From: an uncultured Methylobacter sp.
Lineage (GTDB): Bacteria > Pseudomonadota > Gammaproteobacteria > Methylococcales > Methylomonadaceae
Direction: 5' to 3'
DNA length: 50,190 nt
Assembly (NCBI GenBank): GCA_903832775.1
Contig: CAILCX010000093.1
Span: forward strand, 1-50,190
The notes beneath the pieces are model-generated. The model searched no databases and had not been told where the DNA came from. It was given only the letters and a program-made list of their open reading frames with translations. The position numbers and the translations under genes are program-made. Numbering within the stretch: position 1 is the stretch's first letter; each line of letters opens with the position of its first letter. Positions 1-11,700 of this stretch are shown piece after piece.

Positions 1-2
1 GC

Positions 3-206
3 AAGCTTATTCCAGGCATGGTTAGAGTCGGCGCAATTCAAGGCTTCAAAGGATTAGAGGCCGATGTTATCATTTTAGTTGGATTGGATAACCAAGCGAC
101 AAGTCATCCTGAATGGCTGTATGTTGGTGCTACCCGTGCAAAAGTGGCATTGTATGCACTGTTTTTGGAAAGTACATTGGGCTTATATCCTTCCGCAGTA
201 TTTTAG
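3..206 (+). CDS. UvrD/Rep-type helicase, C-terminal fragment (cut by window edge)
   Basis: This frame is open to the left edge, so the true start lies outside the window. It ends at TAG 204-206. The visible 67 residues hold two hallmarks of superfamily 1 helicases: a motif V-like segment (IQGFKGLEADVIIL) and a motif VI-like segment (WLYVGATRAK) with the arginine that contacts ATP. This spacing is typical of UvrD_C-type domains in stand-alone or NERD-type helicases. Only about 20 residues follow motif VI, so the protein ends soon after its motor domain. The substrate cannot be judged from this fragment. The family is fairly sure; the exact subfamily is not. Confidence 0.75.
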   Translation, partial: KLIPGMVRVGAIQGFKGLEADVIILVGLDNQATSHPEWLYVGATRAKVALYALFLESTLGLYPSAVF

Positions 207-663
207 CTGGTCATTTAGCGGTTTCTGTAAAATATTACTTTTTGGTGATTTAATGCTATCTTTTTAAGAAAGTATGTTGGACTGGCCGCAATACGTGAGG
301 GTGCAGACGTTCGAAAATTAGGCTTCAAGGACCGCTATGGGTCGTATCCGGAAGTTCACATTATTACTTTTCGAATACCAACTTGATTTTAGGGGGGGGG
401 TAACGCCAACTTTTGCATCTGGTTTAGAAAAAAATCAGTCGCAAATATAGTAATGACTCGCCCAATAACCCGTATTTAACTAATCCACCAATAATCATCG
501 ATAAAGAAAGCCAATGAAAAAAGTTAAGGGTAAATTCCTAGCTTATTTGTGCGTGATGGTCGGCAATGATTGCGCGTATTCGCAAAACGTTGATGGTTAG
601 TGCTGGGTATTAATAAATCGATACCTAAGCCATTACAAAGGAAATTGGATGATACTGTCCTTT
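207..663. other. Gene-poor gap after the helicase
   Basis: No intact gene was found. The stretch contains a short decayed-looking reading frame (249-386, listed separately), a run of nine G at 392-400, and otherwise AT-rich sequence up to tRNA-Thr. It may be the remains of a longer gene downstream of the helicase. Confidence 0.5.
249..386 (+). pseudogene. Possible gene remnant, 45 codons, no start codon
   Basis: Between the in-frame stops TGA 246-248 and TGA 384-386 this frame reads as plausible protein, for example VGLAAIREGADVRKLG and then GSYPEVHIITFRIPT. There is no ATG, GTG or TTG with a ribosome site at its left end. The balanced composition differs from random AT-rich translation, so it could be the 3' end of a decayed gene. 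The family is not recognised. Chance is a real alternative. Confidence 0.25.
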
Positions 664-741
664 TGGAGCCAATGACGAGAGTCGAACTCGTGACCTGCTC
701 ATTACGAATGAGCTGCTCTACCGCAACTGAGCTACATCGGC
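664..741 (-). tRNA. tRNA-Thr(CGU)
   Basis: On the minus strand the sequence folds into a full cloverleaf. The acceptor arms are GCCGATG and CATTGGC, the anticodon stem is GCTCA/TGAGC with loop TTCGTAA (anticodon CGT), and the T arm is ACGAG-TTCGACT-CTCGT. CCA is encoded at 664-666. The D loop is slightly long (10 nt). Confidence 0.95.
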
Positions 742-970
742 CTTTGCTATTATTGCCCGCAACTATTCAATTCGACAACGCTTTAGATTGGGAGCGGATG
801 ATAATGATGTTTATTTTGTCAATTTTGCAATATTGATCGGCAGCGGTTGCCGAATAAAATAACCATCCTACAAAATGGCAATACATTTAAAAAGTTATCC
901 CATACGTTATCCCATAACGCATATTATACTTTTTTACCAAAAATCGTAATTCGTAACCCTTTGTTTCAAT

Positions 971-1047
<77 letters not shown>

Positions 1048-1115
1048 ACAGTATGAATTAAAGAATTTAATGATGAAAGAATTGTGAATACAATCCCTAA
1101 TACTTCAATAGGTAA

Positions 1116-1121
1116 ATTATA
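1116..1121 (-). promoter_or_regulatory. Possible -10 element for tRNA-Pro
   Basis: The minus strand reads TATAAT here, about 70 nt before the tRNA-Pro 5' end and downstream of the merR stop. No good -35 was seen at the right distance, so this is only a candidate. Confidence 0.35.
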
Positions 1122-1150
1122 CTACATTTTGTTGCATTGAATATAACAAA

Positions 1151-1504
1151 CTACTTAAGCAATTCCAAGATTTCTTCCAGTTCGCTGACCATTTGAATAA
1201 TCAACTGCTTGGTTCGCGTTGAATCTTCCTTGGCATCATCGCTACTTAAATGAGTCCTGGCACCTCCGATAGTGTAGCCTTGTTCGTATAATAACGACCT
1301 GATTTGCCTTATCATCAGCACATCTTGACGTTGATAATAGCGACGATTACCACGTCTTTTTACCGGACTAAGTTCACTAAACTCTTGCTCCCAGTAGCGA
1401 AGTACATGGGGCTTTACACCACATAGCTCACTAACTTCGCCAATTGTGAAATAGCGTTTTGCCGGTATAACCGGCAATTCATTATTATTACTCGGCTCCA
1501 GCAT
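1151..1504 (-). CDS. MerR-family transcriptional regulator downstream of ihfA
   Basis: The 117-residue protein begins with a winged HTH of MerR type at about residues 18-85: [21 protein letters not shown], then the wing [12 protein letters not shown] and a helix resembling the MerR dimerisation start. The C-terminal tail of about 35 residues has no cysteine pair or other effector domain, so the effector is unknown. Its start ATG lies inside the end of ihfA (17-nt overlap, other frame), which implies translational coupling. A small MerR-like gene after ihfA is common in gammaproteobacteria. It is the last gene of the thrS-to-ihfA transcript unit. The targets cannot be inferred. Confidence 0.88.
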   Translation of the reverse strand: MLEPSNNNELPVIPAKRYFTIGEVSELCGVKPHVLRYWEQEFSELSPVKRRGNRRYYQRQDVLMIRQIRSLLYEQGYTIGGARTHLSSDDAKEDSTRTKQLIIQMVSELEEILELLK

Positions 1505-1784
1505 ACGCTTCTACTCTGGCTTTTAATTTTTGACCGGATCTAAAGGTGACCACACGACGGGCAGTTATAGGGATTTCTTCACCTGTTTTTGGATTTCTAC
1601 CAGGACGACTGCTTTTGTCTCGTAACTCAAACTTTCCAAAACCGGAAATTTTGACTTGCTCACCTTGCTCCAAAGAGCCTTTGATTTCTTCAAAAAAAAT
1701 CTCAACCATGTCTTTTGCTTCGCGCTTGTTTAAGCCTAGCTCGTCAAACAGCCTTTCGGCAAAATCGGCTTTAGTTAATGCCAT
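1488..1784 (-). CDS. ihfA: Integration host factor subunit alpha
   Basis: This 98-residue DNA-bending protein pairs with IHF-beta to bend specific sites in promoters, recombination sites and origins. The sequence shows the HU/IHF fold, with [17 protein letters not shown] at the start, the beta-arm sequence [18 protein letters not shown] with the intercalating Pro, and [12 protein letters not shown] at the end. I use ATG 1784 rather than the in-frame TTG at 1790, because GAGGG sits at good spacing before the ATG and the family start is MALTK. Only 2 nt separate it from the pheT stop. The pheT-ihfA linkage is the classic gammaproteobacterial arrangement. Confidence 0.95.
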   Translation of the reverse strand: MALTKADFAERLFDELGLNKREAKDMVEIFFEEIKGSLEQGEQVKISGFGKFELRDKSSRPGRNPKTGEEIPITARRVVTFRSGQKLKARVEAYAGAE

Positions 1785-1786
1785 TA

Positions 1787-4162
1787 TCAATCCCTCAGCT
1801 TTGCATTTATGGTTGTGGTCAAATTGTCTAACAGTGCGCTAAATATAGCATCAATTTGAGAATCTGTTAGCGTTTGTGAAAAATCTTGTAGTATTAAACT
1901 GACAGCAACACTTTTGCTGCCTTCTTCGACACCTTTTCCACGGTAGATATCAAAGATAACGATGTCTTGCAAGGCTTGCTCTGCACACCCTTTAATACAG
2001 TTAATAATCTCGATGACACAGACTTCTTCTTTAACAATCAAGGCTATATCCCGACGTACCGAAGGATATTTTGAAAGTGGTTTAAATGTTGGAAGCGGTT
2101 TGTTAAGCATTAAATCCAGGTCCAATTCAAAAAGAAATACCTGCGTATCAAAACCCAACTGTTTTTCGAGCGTTGGATGCAACATGCCTAACCAGCCTAT
2201 CTTTTCACCTTGTAGGGATAAAATTTCTGCGGTTTGTCCGGGATGCAAAGCAGAATGTTGAGATGCAACAAATTGCACTTCACCCTCAGCTAAGTCAAAC
2301 AATGCCTGAACATCGGCTTTAACATCGAAAAAATCAATCTTACGACTTGCGACACCCCATTGCTCGGAATAGGCGCTGCCTAAGGTCAGGCCAGCGAACA
2401 TTTTTTGCTGTTGCATTGCTCCGTCTTTATTTATAAAACGCAGGCCGGATTCAAAAAAACGAACTCTATGGTGCTGACGATGAGTGTTATGCAAGGCTGC
2501 TTTTAGCAGGCCACACCATAAAGTGGTGCGCATCACTGATAAATCAGAGGATATTGGATTTTTTAAACGGATCAGTTCATCAGCAGGGGCAACAGCCTGT
2601 TGTATTTCTTCATCGACAAAACTATAGGTAATCGCTTCCTGATAACCCCGATCAACCAATAAATCTTTAACCCGATCAAGATTCAGAACTGTTTCAGGCG
2701 CTTTACCCAGTTCTGTACGCATTAACAAGCTGCTGTTCGGGATGTTGTTATAACCAAAGATACGGGCAACTTCTTCAATCAAATCAGCTTCAATAACTAT
2801 ATCAAAACGAAAGCCCGGCGGCGTTACAGACCATCCGTCGGCTTGAGTTTGGACAGCCATACCCAGGCGTTGAAAAATATCTACAACTTGGTCATTTTCA
2901 AGAACTATTCCCAAGGTTTTTTCCAAACGTATTCTTCTCAGTAGTACGCTTGGGCGAGTAGGTAAGGTTGCCTCAGTTGTCAGTTCGGTAATCGGGCCAA
3001 TACTGCCACCAGCAATTTCAATGATTAATTGAGTTGCGCGCTCTATGGCACGATGTTGCAGATTCGGATCTACGCCGCGTTCAAAACGGTGCGATGAATC
3101 GGTATGCAGGCCGAACTTTCGAGCTTTACCAGCTATGCTTTTTGGCGTAAAAAAAGCGCATTCCAGAAACACATCCTGCGTTTCATCAGTAACCGCAGAA
3201 TCACTGCCACCCATTACACCTGCCAAGGCCAATGCTCGTTTATCATCTGCGATAATTAGGGTCTCAGTATCTAGCTTGATGGTCTGACCATTTAACAACG
3301 TAATGCTTTCATCAGCTTTGGAAATGCGGACATTAATATTTCCGGTTAATTTGGCCGCGTCAAACGCATGCAACGGCTGACCCAATTCGATCAAAACGTA
3401 ATTGGTTACGTCGACTACTGCATTTAAGCTTCTTACACCCGAGCGCCGCAGACGTTCCCGCATCCATAAGGGTGTTTCGGCTTTTGCATTTATGCCTTTA
3501 AGCAATCGCCCCAAATAACGTGGGCAAGATTCAGGCGTTTCTACAGAAACAGACACTGTGTCTGAATGGGTAATAGTGGATGTTTCAATCTGTAGGACTG
3601 ACCAGTCTAGCTTATTCAGTATCGCCAACTCTCTTGCTACACCTTCAACACTAAGGCAATCGGCTCGGTTGGGTGTTAAATCAACTTCGATGATATTATC
3701 ATTTAGAGATAAATAATCTCGAATATCAGTGCCTACAGGGGCATTGTCCGCCAGTTCCATTAAGCCGTTAGCGTCTGCTGCCAAGCCCAGTTCTTTTTCA
3801 GAGCAGAGCATGCCGAAGGATTCTTCGCCACGAAGTTTAGATTTTTTTATTTTAAAGTCGCCAGGCAATACCGCACCGATTAAGGCGGCAGGAATTTTCA
3901 AGCCGACTCGGACATTACTGGCGCCGCAAACGATTTGTAGTGGCTCAGCTTCGCCCACCGCAACCCGACAAACGCGCAAGCGATCTGCATCAGGATGTTG
4001 TTGCATTGACAGCACTTCGCCGATAACAACACCGGAAAAAATGGCTGCGGCCGGAGTTACAGAATCGATTTCTAGGCCGGCCATGGTTAATTGCTCAACC
4101 AGTTGCTCGGTGCTTATTTCTGGATTAACGTATTCTCTTAACCAGGCTTCACTAATTTGCAT
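1787..4162 (-). CDS. pheT: Phenylalanine-tRNA ligase beta subunit
   Basis: PheT is the large subunit of the (alpha-beta)2 PheRS that charges tRNA-Phe in the cytoplasm and edits mischarged Tyr. At 791 residues it has normal bacterial length. The N-terminal EMAP-like tRNA-binding domain lies at about 40-148, the B3/B4 editing region in the 200s-300s ([19 protein letters not shown]), B5 around 400-475, and the C-terminal FDX-ACB anticodon-binding domain from about 700 ([15 protein letters not shown]). It starts 15 nt after the pheS stop and ends 2 nt before ihfA, so the three genes are very probably one operon. Confidence 0.97.
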   Translation of the reverse strand: MQISEAWLREYVNPEISTEQLVEQLTMAGLEIDSVTPAAAIFSGVVIGEVLSMQQHPDADRLRVCRVAVGEAEPLQIVCGASNVRVGLKIPAALIGAVLPGDFKIKKSKLRGEESFGMLCSEKELGLAADANGLMELADNAPVGTDIRDYLSLNDNIIEVDLTPNRADCLSVEGVARELAILNKLDWSVLQIETSTITHSDTVSVSVETPESCPRYLGRLLKGINAKAETPLWMRERLRRSGVRSLNAVVDVTNYVLIELGQPLHAFDAAKLTGNINVRISKADESITLLNGQTIKLDTETLIIADDKRALALAGVMGGSDSAVTDETQDVFLECAFFTPKSIAGKARKFGLHTDSSHRFERGVDPNLQHRAIERATQLIIEIAGGSIGPITELTTEATLPTRPSVLLRRIRLEKTLGIVLENDQVVDIFQRLGMAVQTQADGWSVTPPGFRFDIVIEADLIEEVARIFGYNNIPNSSLLMRTELGKAPETVLNLDRVKDLLVDRGYQEAITYSFVDEEIQQAVAPADELIRLKNPISSDLSVMRTTLWCGLLKAALHNTHRQHHRVRFFESGLRFINKDGAMQQQKMFAGLTLGSAYSEQWGVASRKIDFFDVKADVQALFDLAEGEVQFVASQHSALHPGQTAEILSLQGEKIGWLGMLHPTLEKQLGFDTQVFLFELDLDLMLNKPLPTFKPLSKYPSVRRDIALIVKEEVCVIEIINCIKGCAEQALQDIVIFDIYRGKGVEEGSKSVAVSLILQDFSQTLTDSQIDAIFSALLDNLTTTINAKLRD

Positions 4163-4177
4163 AACTTAAGTTCCTGT

Positions 4178-5200
<1,023 letters not shown>

Positions 5201-5255
5201 TTAGCTCGCTTTAGTGTAGTTTGGGGTTTATTAAGGAGTAGATAAAAACATAACT

Positions 5256-5309
5256 CCCCCGTCTTGGAATTTGACGGGGGAAAGTCGGATTTTAGCAAGC
5301 TAAAATCCG
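5256..5309 (-). promoter_or_regulatory. Tandem hairpins between rplT and pheS, attenuator or terminator-like
   Basis: On the minus strand a GGATTTTAGC/GCTAAAATCC stem (5286-5309) is followed directly by a GC-rich CCCCCGTC/GACGGGGG stem (5256-5280). A T-run follows a few bases later (near 5244-5249). The pair lies after the rplT stop and before pheS. It could stop transcription from the ribosomal protein genes or act as a pheST attenuator. No Phe-rich leader peptide was found. Confidence 0.6.
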
Positions 5310-5318
5310 CTTTGATCC

Positions 5319-5681
5319 TTAAGGTTTACTTTGGTATTCTTTTGCTATTTCCGCAATTTTTGCAAAGGCTTCAATATCACGAACTGCAATGTCAGCTAAT
5401 ACTTTACGATCGATTTTGACATTGGCTTTTGTTAAGCCATTGATAAAACGACTGTAAGACATTCCGCTGAGACGGGCCGCCGCATTGATACGGACGATCC
5501 ACAAAGCGCGAAATTGACGTTTTCTTTGTTTGCGATCGCGGTACGCATATTGACCCGCTTTAATCACCGCTTGTTTGGCAACGCGGTAAACCCGGCTTCG
5601 TGCGCCGTAGTAACCTTTTGCTTGCTTTAAAACTTTTTTATGTCTTGCTCTGGCTGTTACGCCGCGTTTAACTCTAGGCAT
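5319..5681 (-). CDS. rplT: Large ribosomal subunit protein bL20
   Basis: This 120-residue, strongly basic protein is needed early in 50S assembly and, in enterobacteria, represses translation of its own operon. The start [19 protein letters not shown] and the central [16 protein letters not shown] are typical of bL20. It follows rpmI by 13 nt. Length and composition are normal. Confidence 0.98.
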   Translation of the reverse strand: MPRVKRGVTARARHKKVLKQAKGYYGARSRVYRVAKQAVIKAGQYAYRDRKQRKRQFRALWIVRINAAARLSGMSYSRFINGLTKANVKIDRKVLADIAVRDIEAFAKIAEIAKEYQSKP

Positions 5682-5694
5682 TTACTACTCCTTA

Positions 5695-5892
5695 TTAACT
5701 GTACGGCATCATGCGTATAGCCATACGCACATCTGATGGATGAATAGTTGCCGGCGAGCGTAACTGTCTTTTTCTCTTAGTCGATTTTTTTGTCAGAATA
5801 TGACGTCTGTGGGACTGACCACATTTAAAACCGCCGTTGCCAGTGCGTCTGAAACGCTTGGCAGCTCCACGGTTAGTTTTGATCTTTGGCAT
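5695..5892 (-). CDS. rpmI: Large ribosomal subunit protein bL35
   Basis: bL35 has 65 residues and starts at ATG 5892 ([18 protein letters not shown]), the conserved start of the family. An open frame extends further upstream to 5946 but carries no family sequence. It sits between infC and rplT as in other gammaproteobacteria. The 138-nt gap before it is the place where L20-dependent control of rpmI-rplT operates in E. coli. Whether that control exists here is inference. Confidence 0.97.
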   Translation of the reverse strand: MPKIKTNRGAAKRFRRTGNGGFKCGQSHRRHILTKKSTKRKRQLRSPATIHPSDVRMAIRMMPYS

Positions 5893-6011
5893 TTGTTTGC
5901 TCCAATTAATTAAAATAAATCCCTGAGTTGGAACCCAGCAAGGCAAAATGCACGGCCCTGAAGAATTACCTGCATCTTTTATGATGCTAGCGACTCATCC
6001 TTAAGTTGCTG

Positions 6012-6033
6012 TAATGGCACGTAGGTGCCATTA
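6012..6033 (-). promoter_or_regulatory. Perfect 9-bp hairpin at the infC stop codon
   Basis: TAATGGCAC and GTGCCATTA pair around a 4-nt loop, and the first TAA of the stem on the minus strand is the infC stop codon. No T-run follows, so it is not a simple terminator. Placed at the start of the infC-rpmI gap, it may be an mRNA processing or L20-control element. Confidence 0.5.
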
Positions 6034-6555
6034 TTTTTTCTTTTTGGGGGCCATGACCATAACCATCTGGCGACCTTCCATTTTAGGAAACTGCTCGACG
6101 ATAGCAATTTCTTCCAAATCCTTTTCAATTCTTTTCAACAGATCAACACCGATTTCACGATGAGCCATTTCACGACCACGATAACGTAAGGTTATTTTGG
6201 TTTTATCACCGTCGTTAAGGAACTTTGTTAGGCTACGAAGTTTAACTTGATAGTCTCCTTCGTCGGTTCCAGGTCTGAATTTAATTTCTTTAACCTGAAC
6301 CTGCTTTTGTTTCTTTTTGGCTACGGCCAGTTTTTTGTTTAATTCAAACTGGTACTTGCCGTAGTTCATCACCTTGCAAACCGGAGGATCTGCATTCGGG
6401 GATATTTCCACTAAATCCAAGTCTGCAGCGTAAGCAATCTGTTTGGCTTCATCTAACGAAATAATGCCTAACGCCTCACCATCCGCGCCTGTAACCCTTA
6501 CCCGTCTAGCGGTAATTGCGTCATTAAGGCGCGTTTCATCTTTTTTAGCAGCGAT
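6031..6555 (-). CDS. infC: Translation initiation factor IF-3, with ATC start codon
   Basis: IF3 binds the 30S subunit, prevents 50S joining and rejects non-canonical start codons and initiator mismatches. The frame extends 45 codons upstream of the first ATG, and this part encodes the conserved N-domain ([14 protein letters not shown], then [13 protein letters not shown]). It is bounded by an in-frame TAA just before codon ATC 6553-6555. A strong GGAGG (6564-6568) sits 8 nt before that ATC, so ATC is the start and the protein has 174 residues. IF3 discriminates against such codons, which gives the known autoregulation of infC; E. coli uses ATT. The C-domain ends in MAPKKKK. Confidence 0.95.
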   Translation of the reverse strand: MAAKKDETRLNDAITARRVRVTGADGEALGIISLDEAKQIAYAADLDLVEISPNADPPVCKVMNYGKYQFELNKKLAVAKKKQKQVQVKEIKFRPGTDEGDYQVKLRSLTKFLNDGDKTKITLRYRGREMAHREIGVDLLKRIEKDLEEIAIVEQFPKMEGRQMVMVMAPKKKK

Positions 6556-6576
6556 ATCTTAATCCTCCAAAATCAT

Positions 6577-8484
6577 TCATTTTCTGTCTGTAATCTCTTG
6601 TTTTAACCTTTCGTAAAAATCAAGGATAGTCAGACTACCTAAGTCATCACCCTTTTGCGTACGTACTGTAATGCTTTGTTGTTCTAGTTCTTTGTCGCCA
6701 ATTATGACTAAATATGGCACACGCTGCATTGAGTGATCACGGATTTTAAACCCGATCTTCTCATTTCTCAAGTCTAATTTTACTCGAATGCCTTGTTTTT
6801 CAAGGTCTAGCATAATTTGCGTGGCGTATTCGGCGTGTCGGTCGGTAATATTCATTATCACGACCTGTACTGGAGACAGCCATAACGGGAAGGTCCCTGC
6901 ATGTTGCTCTATCAAAATACCGATAAAACGTTCCAAAGATCCGAGTATCGCCCGGTGCAACATTACGGGAACTTGTCTTGAGCCGTCTTCGGCAATATAA
7001 GTCGCATCCAGACGTCCCGGCATTGAGAAATCCACTTGAATGGTGCCGCACTGCCAGACCCGACCAATACAGTCTTTTAATGAGAATTCAATCTTAGGCC
7101 CATAAAAAGCACCTTCACCCGGCTGTAAATCCCATTTCAAGCCTTTGGTGTTCAGCGCCAGTTCCAGGGCATTTTCCGCTTTGTCCCAGACCGAATCATC
7201 ACCGACCCTATTTACAGGGCGTGTTGATAACTTAATAATAACTTCTTCAAAGCCAAAATCTTTATAAACATCAAAGAGCATGTCGATAAAAGTTGATACT
7301 TCATCCTGAATTTGGCCTTCGGTACAGAATATATGTGCATCATCTTGCACAAAATTTCTGACTCGCATTAAGCCGTGCAATGTACCGGAAGGTTCATTGC
7401 GGTGACAGGAGCCAAATTCAGCCAAGCGAATCGGTAAATCACGGTAACTTTTAAGACCTTGATTATAAATCTGCACGTGGCAAGGGCAATTCATCGGTTT
7501 AATGGCGTAATCACGATTCTCGGAATGCGTGGTAAAAATCATCTCACCGAATTTTTCCCAGTGCCCGGATCTTTCCCATAAAGATCTATCCACGACTTGC
7601 GGCGTTTTGACTTCGCCGTAACCGCTTACCCGTAATTTTTCGCGAATATACTGCTCAACTTGTTGATAAATGACCCAGCCTTTTTCATGCCAGAACACCA
7701 TTCCAGGAGCTTCTTCCTGAGAATGAAACAAATCCAGTGTTTTTGCGAGCTTACGGTGGTCACGCTTTTCAGCTTCTTCCAAACGATGCAAATAAGCCTG
7801 CAAATCTTTTTTATCACCCCAGGCTGTTCCGTAAATGCGTTGTAGCATTTCATTATCGGAATTGCCCCGCCAATATGCGCCAGCAATCTTCATCAGTTTA
7901 AAGGCTTTTAACTTTCCGGTGCTGGGTACGTGCGGTCCGCGACATAAATCGGTAAAGCCGCCTTGCTCATATAAAGACAAGTCTTCGTTGGCAGGGATTG
8001 ATTCTATGATTTCAGCTTTGTAGGCTTCGCCCATATTCTTGAAGAACCCGACAGCCTCATCTCTTGATAACACGGAGCGGTGAATTGGATGATCTTCAGC
8101 AATCAGTTTTTCCATCTTTTTTTCGATGGCAGTCAAATCTTCGGGTGTAAATGGTCTTTCGTAGGAAAAATCGTAAAAAAAGCCGTTTTCTATGACTGGA
8201 CCAATGGTCACTTGTGCAGAAGGAAATAACTGTTTTACAGCATGAGCCAAGAGATGAGCTGTTGAATGACGAATTACGGAAATACCGTCTTCATCTTTTG
8301 CGGTAATGAGTTGCAGCGTTGCATCATGATTAATGACCGTATTGGCATCAACTAGTTCGCCATCAATTTTACCTGCCAGAGTTGCTTTGGCTAAGCCTGA
8401 GCCAATAGAGAAGGCTATATCCATTACTGAAACGGCTTGGTCATATTCACGCTTAGAGCCGTCAGGCAGTGTAATTACCGGCAT
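6577..8484 (-). CDS. thrS: Threonine-tRNA ligase
   Basis: ThrRS charges tRNA-Thr and edits Ser-tRNA-Thr. At 635 residues it is full length. It has an N-terminal TGS domain (1-62), an editing domain with the HSTAH motif (H73, H77) and a later CRGPH, the class II core with the zinc-site sequence [10 protein letters not shown] at about 330-340, and a C-terminal anticodon-binding domain. The start [15 protein letters not shown] matches the family. The ribosome site before ATG 8484 is poor. Only 24 nt separate the start codon from the terminator-like hairpin that follows tRNA-Val. infC starts 22 nt after the thrS stop. Confidence 0.97.
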   Translation of the reverse strand: MPVITLPDGSKREYDQAVSVMDIAFSIGSGLAKATLAGKIDGELVDANTVINHDATLQLITAKDEDGISVIRHSTAHLLAHAVKQLFPSAQVTIGPVIENGFFYDFSYERPFTPEDLTAIEKKMEKLIAEDHPIHRSVLSRDEAVGFFKNMGEAYKAEIIESIPANEDLSLYEQGGFTDLCRGPHVPSTGKLKAFKLMKIAGAYWRGNSDNEMLQRIYGTAWGDKKDLQAYLHRLEEAEKRDHRKLAKTLDLFHSQEEAPGMVFWHEKGWVIYQQVEQYIREKLRVSGYGEVKTPQVVDRSLWERSGHWEKFGEMIFTTHSENRDYAIKPMNCPCHVQIYNQGLKSYRDLPIRLAEFGSCHRNEPSGTLHGLMRVRNFVQDDAHIFCTEGQIQDEVSTFIDMLFDVYKDFGFEEVIIKLSTRPVNRVGDDSVWDKAENALELALNTKGLKWDLQPGEGAFYGPKIEFSLKDCIGRVWQCGTIQVDFSMPGRLDATYIAEDGSRQVPVMLHRAILGSLERFIGILIEQHAGTFPLWLSPVQVVIMNITDRHAEYATQIMLDLEKQGIRVKLDLRNEKIGFKIRDHSMQRVPYLVIIGDKELEQQSITVRTQKGDDLGSLTILDFYERLKQEITDRK

Positions 8485-8508
8485 TTTGTCTGCTTTTTAT
8501 GTCTGCAA

Positions 8509-8536
8509 TAAAAAAAGCACTGCAGAGCAGTGCTTA
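8509..8536 (-). terminator. Intrinsic terminator or attenuator between tRNA-Val and thrS
   Basis: On the minus strand AAGCACTGC and GCAGTGCTT pair around TCT and are followed by a run of seven T. This is a textbook intrinsic terminator placed just after tRNA-Val(GAC) and 24 nt before the thrS start codon. Confidence 0.85.
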
Positions 8537-8543
8537 TGTTTTT

Positions 8544-8620
8544 TGGTAGGCACGAGTGGACTCGAACCACCGACCCCCACCATGTCAAGGTGGTGCTCTA
8601 ACCAACTGAGCTACGCGCCT
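8544..8620 (-). tRNA. tRNA-Val(GAC)
   Basis: Cloverleaf with acceptor AGGCGCG/CGTGCCT, D stem GCTC/GAGC, anticodon stem CCACC/GGTGG with loop TTGACAT (anticodon GAC), and encoded CCA. The anticodon and T arms look like the enterobacterial valine GAC isoacceptor. It lies directly upstream of thrS on the same strand. Confidence 0.95.
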
Positions 8621-8646
8621 GAAGCTTATACAACTTCGAGCTGGAT

Positions 8647-8674
8647 ATTATACCTACAGAATTTAGTTATGCAA
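8647..8674 (-). promoter_or_regulatory. Promoter for tRNA-Val and perhaps the thrS operon
   Basis: On the minus strand TTGCAT (8669-8674) and TATAAT (8647-8652) are 16 bp apart. The expected transcript start is about 20 nt before the tRNA-Val 5' end. No other convincing promoter was seen between the tRNA and thrS. Confidence 0.6.
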
Positions 8675-8705
8675 CTATTAAACCAGTATTAACAGTTGGT
8701 AGCAT

Positions 8706-11700
8706 CTATGCCTGCAGTTGTTTTTCCAATAAATAATCAAGCCAGAGACTGGATAACTTTTCCTGTACCGTATTTTGACGCAAACGGGCATTTAAATGTG
8801 GGAAATCCACTTTGTCCAAATCCTGATCCTGATCATAGCAGGAGTAAACAAAGTACTCTTTGCCGGTCTCGGCATCGATATGTTTGCACAAACACTGCGC
8901 ACAAATACCTTTCATCATGCATTGCATGGGTGAATTGATTGAACCAATGGCGTGATGCGCTTTATTTAAATAGGGTTTCAATACATCAAAACGCGCACTT
9001 TTTACTGCCGCCATCATTCGATCAGAACCGATTACGATAAGATGATCGACATCCGCCAAGGAAAGAGGCTGTTCGCCTAAATCACCTTTCGCGTAAGCCA
9101 GCATACATTCGAGAATATTGCCGACAAAGGTTTTATCTTGTGGACGGGTGGGCGTAATCGCGGAAACGCCTTCACCCTTATCAACTGACCAGATGATAAT
9201 GTCTGCGGCGGCCTCGACATCTTCAACCTTAAAGCGATCTTGCGCGAATTTGTAGCCGGCAAAGTAAATCACCCGATTGCCTGCTGCTCTTAATGCTTTG
9301 CCAATAGAAAACAGCACTGCATTACCCAAGCCACCGCCCAGCAATAAAACGGTTTTGCCCTTTGGTATGTCGGTTGGTGTACCTGTTACACCCATAATTA
9401 CCAATGGATCACCTACTTTCCATGTTGCGCAAAGCCTTGAAGACGAACCCATTTCCAGTGCAATCAGCGAAATAGTGCCGTTGACTTTATCGACTTCGGC
9501 GCCGGTCAACGCCAAACCTTCTGCGGCTAAAACAGTGCCTTCGACCACTGGCGCAAAGGCTTCATAGTTTTGTACGCGATAAAATTGGCCGGGATGAAAT
9601 TTTTCGGCTGCCATTGGCGCTTTAACCACCACTTCAATAATAGTTGGCGTCAAGCGATTAATGGCGACGATAGTCGCATTAAAGGCCTCGTCCAAACGGG
9701 CAAATAAGTTTGTTAAGGCGGCATCACGTTCTGGTTGTTGCGCAGGATTTAAACCTGCCAATTGCTGTTCAAACAGTTTGACCACATATGGATAACCATT
9801 TTTGGCGCTGGCCATGGCCTTAACCACGTTACCGGCGTAAACAGGATGATTGTCACCATAAAAACTAATAAATTTGCCGTCTTTTCGATACGAGGTCAGC
9901 GGTGCCGGTCTGCCCAATTTGGGAGTCGCCTCATCATGCATGGCCACTAATTCAACCGAATCATTAGTCCATTCAGGTTCGTAACGCTGGAAAAACCATT
10001 TATCCATGATAAACGTATCGGGAAATTCGCTTTGATAAATGGTGTTCGGCGAAGTGCCCGCTGCAACATATAAGCTGCGCAACGGCACCGTGATCGTTTG
10101 GCCTGAGTTGTTCCAGCGACCGTTTTCAAGAGCCAGCTTTTCAAATTCAACTGCATTTAAATGACCGTATTCGTCTTCTTGTGCCGCCAGCGGACTCATG
10201 CCTTCAGCCAAGGCAATACCTTCTTCCAGTGCTTTGACGATTTCTTCATGGTTTTGTCGATAGGCGGGTGCATCGTGAATACCTTTGCGATAGAACAAAG
10301 TCACGCCACCCCAAGCTTCAACCAGTGGTGCAAAATCAGGTAGCTCGCCTTCAGTTTCCGCGCGTTGACGTTCCGCGGCGATGATTTTACCGTGCTCCAA
10401 AAATTCATCGAGTATCAGTATTTCTTCCTGATCATAGCGGCCACGAACAGTCTGATCGCCAAACAACCCAACCAGCCTTTCATAACGATGCAGAACTTTT
10501 TCGACTTGCACCGGATAATAGGCCATCAACTCGGTTGCGGTATCCATAGCCGTCAAACCGCCACCGATAACACCTGCGGGTAAACGTACCTGAAGATTTG
10601 CCAGTGATGAATCTTTAGCTGCACCGGTTAATTGCAGGGCCATCAAGAAATCCGAGGCTTTACGTATGCCACGCGTCAGATTGTTTTTCATATCGATAAC
10701 GGTGGGTTTGCCGGCTCCAGAAGCTACGCAGATATGATCAAAGCCCATGCTCCAGGCGTCTTCGATGGTGATGGTGCCACCAAAACGAACGCCGCCGTAG
10801 GAACGAAACGCCTCGCGTCTTTGCAAGGTCAGGTAAATAACTTTTAGGAAGTTCTTGTCCCAACGTACCGTGATTCCGTATTCAGCAACACCGCCAAAAC
10901 CGGCCAAAATACGCTGATCCAGTGCTTCGTAAAGATCCTGAAAGTTTTCAATCGGTAAAGGAAGGTTTTCGCTGTCACCAGTCAAAGCCACAGGCAACGG
11001 CTCCAGTTTTAGCCCGTCAATACCGGCGACGCCAAAACCTTCGTTTAATAAATAATGGCTCATGGTATAACCGGCGGGTCCCAAACCAACGACCAGCGCG
11101 TTTTTGCCGTTGTAAGGCAGCATATACGGACGTTTGACGTTTAACGGATTCCAGCGGGTCAGCAGACTGTAAATTTCAAAACCGTATGGCATGAACAACA
11201 CATCGGTTAACACGCTGGTTTCGATTTGCGGAATATCGACCGGATCGGTTTTTTGATAGATACAGCCTTTCATGCACTCGTTACAAATACGATGCCCGGT
11301 ACCAGGACACATCGGATTATCGATAACAATAATCGCCAACGCGCCAATATTGTCACCGTTGCGCTTGACCAGATGCATTTCAGAAATCTTTTCATCCAAC
11401 GGACAGCCGATGGTGGTCACGCCCAGCGGATCAATTTTAAAAGTGTTGGTTTTTTTATTGCGCATGCCTTTAGAGCAGGAATCCGTGTCGCGCTCGTGGC
11501 AATAAATGCAGTGATTGACTTCTGACAGCACCTGGCGCTGATTATAACGCGGGTCGGTTAGCTTAAAACCGTCCCGGCGACGACGGTGCTCCTGTTCGCC
11601 CATCCAGGCTTTAAATTCGCCACGATCAACCAGTTCATGCTCAACCAAATGATCGAAATCACGTTTGGATGGCAATTTAAAACTCGGCCAGTCGGCTACC

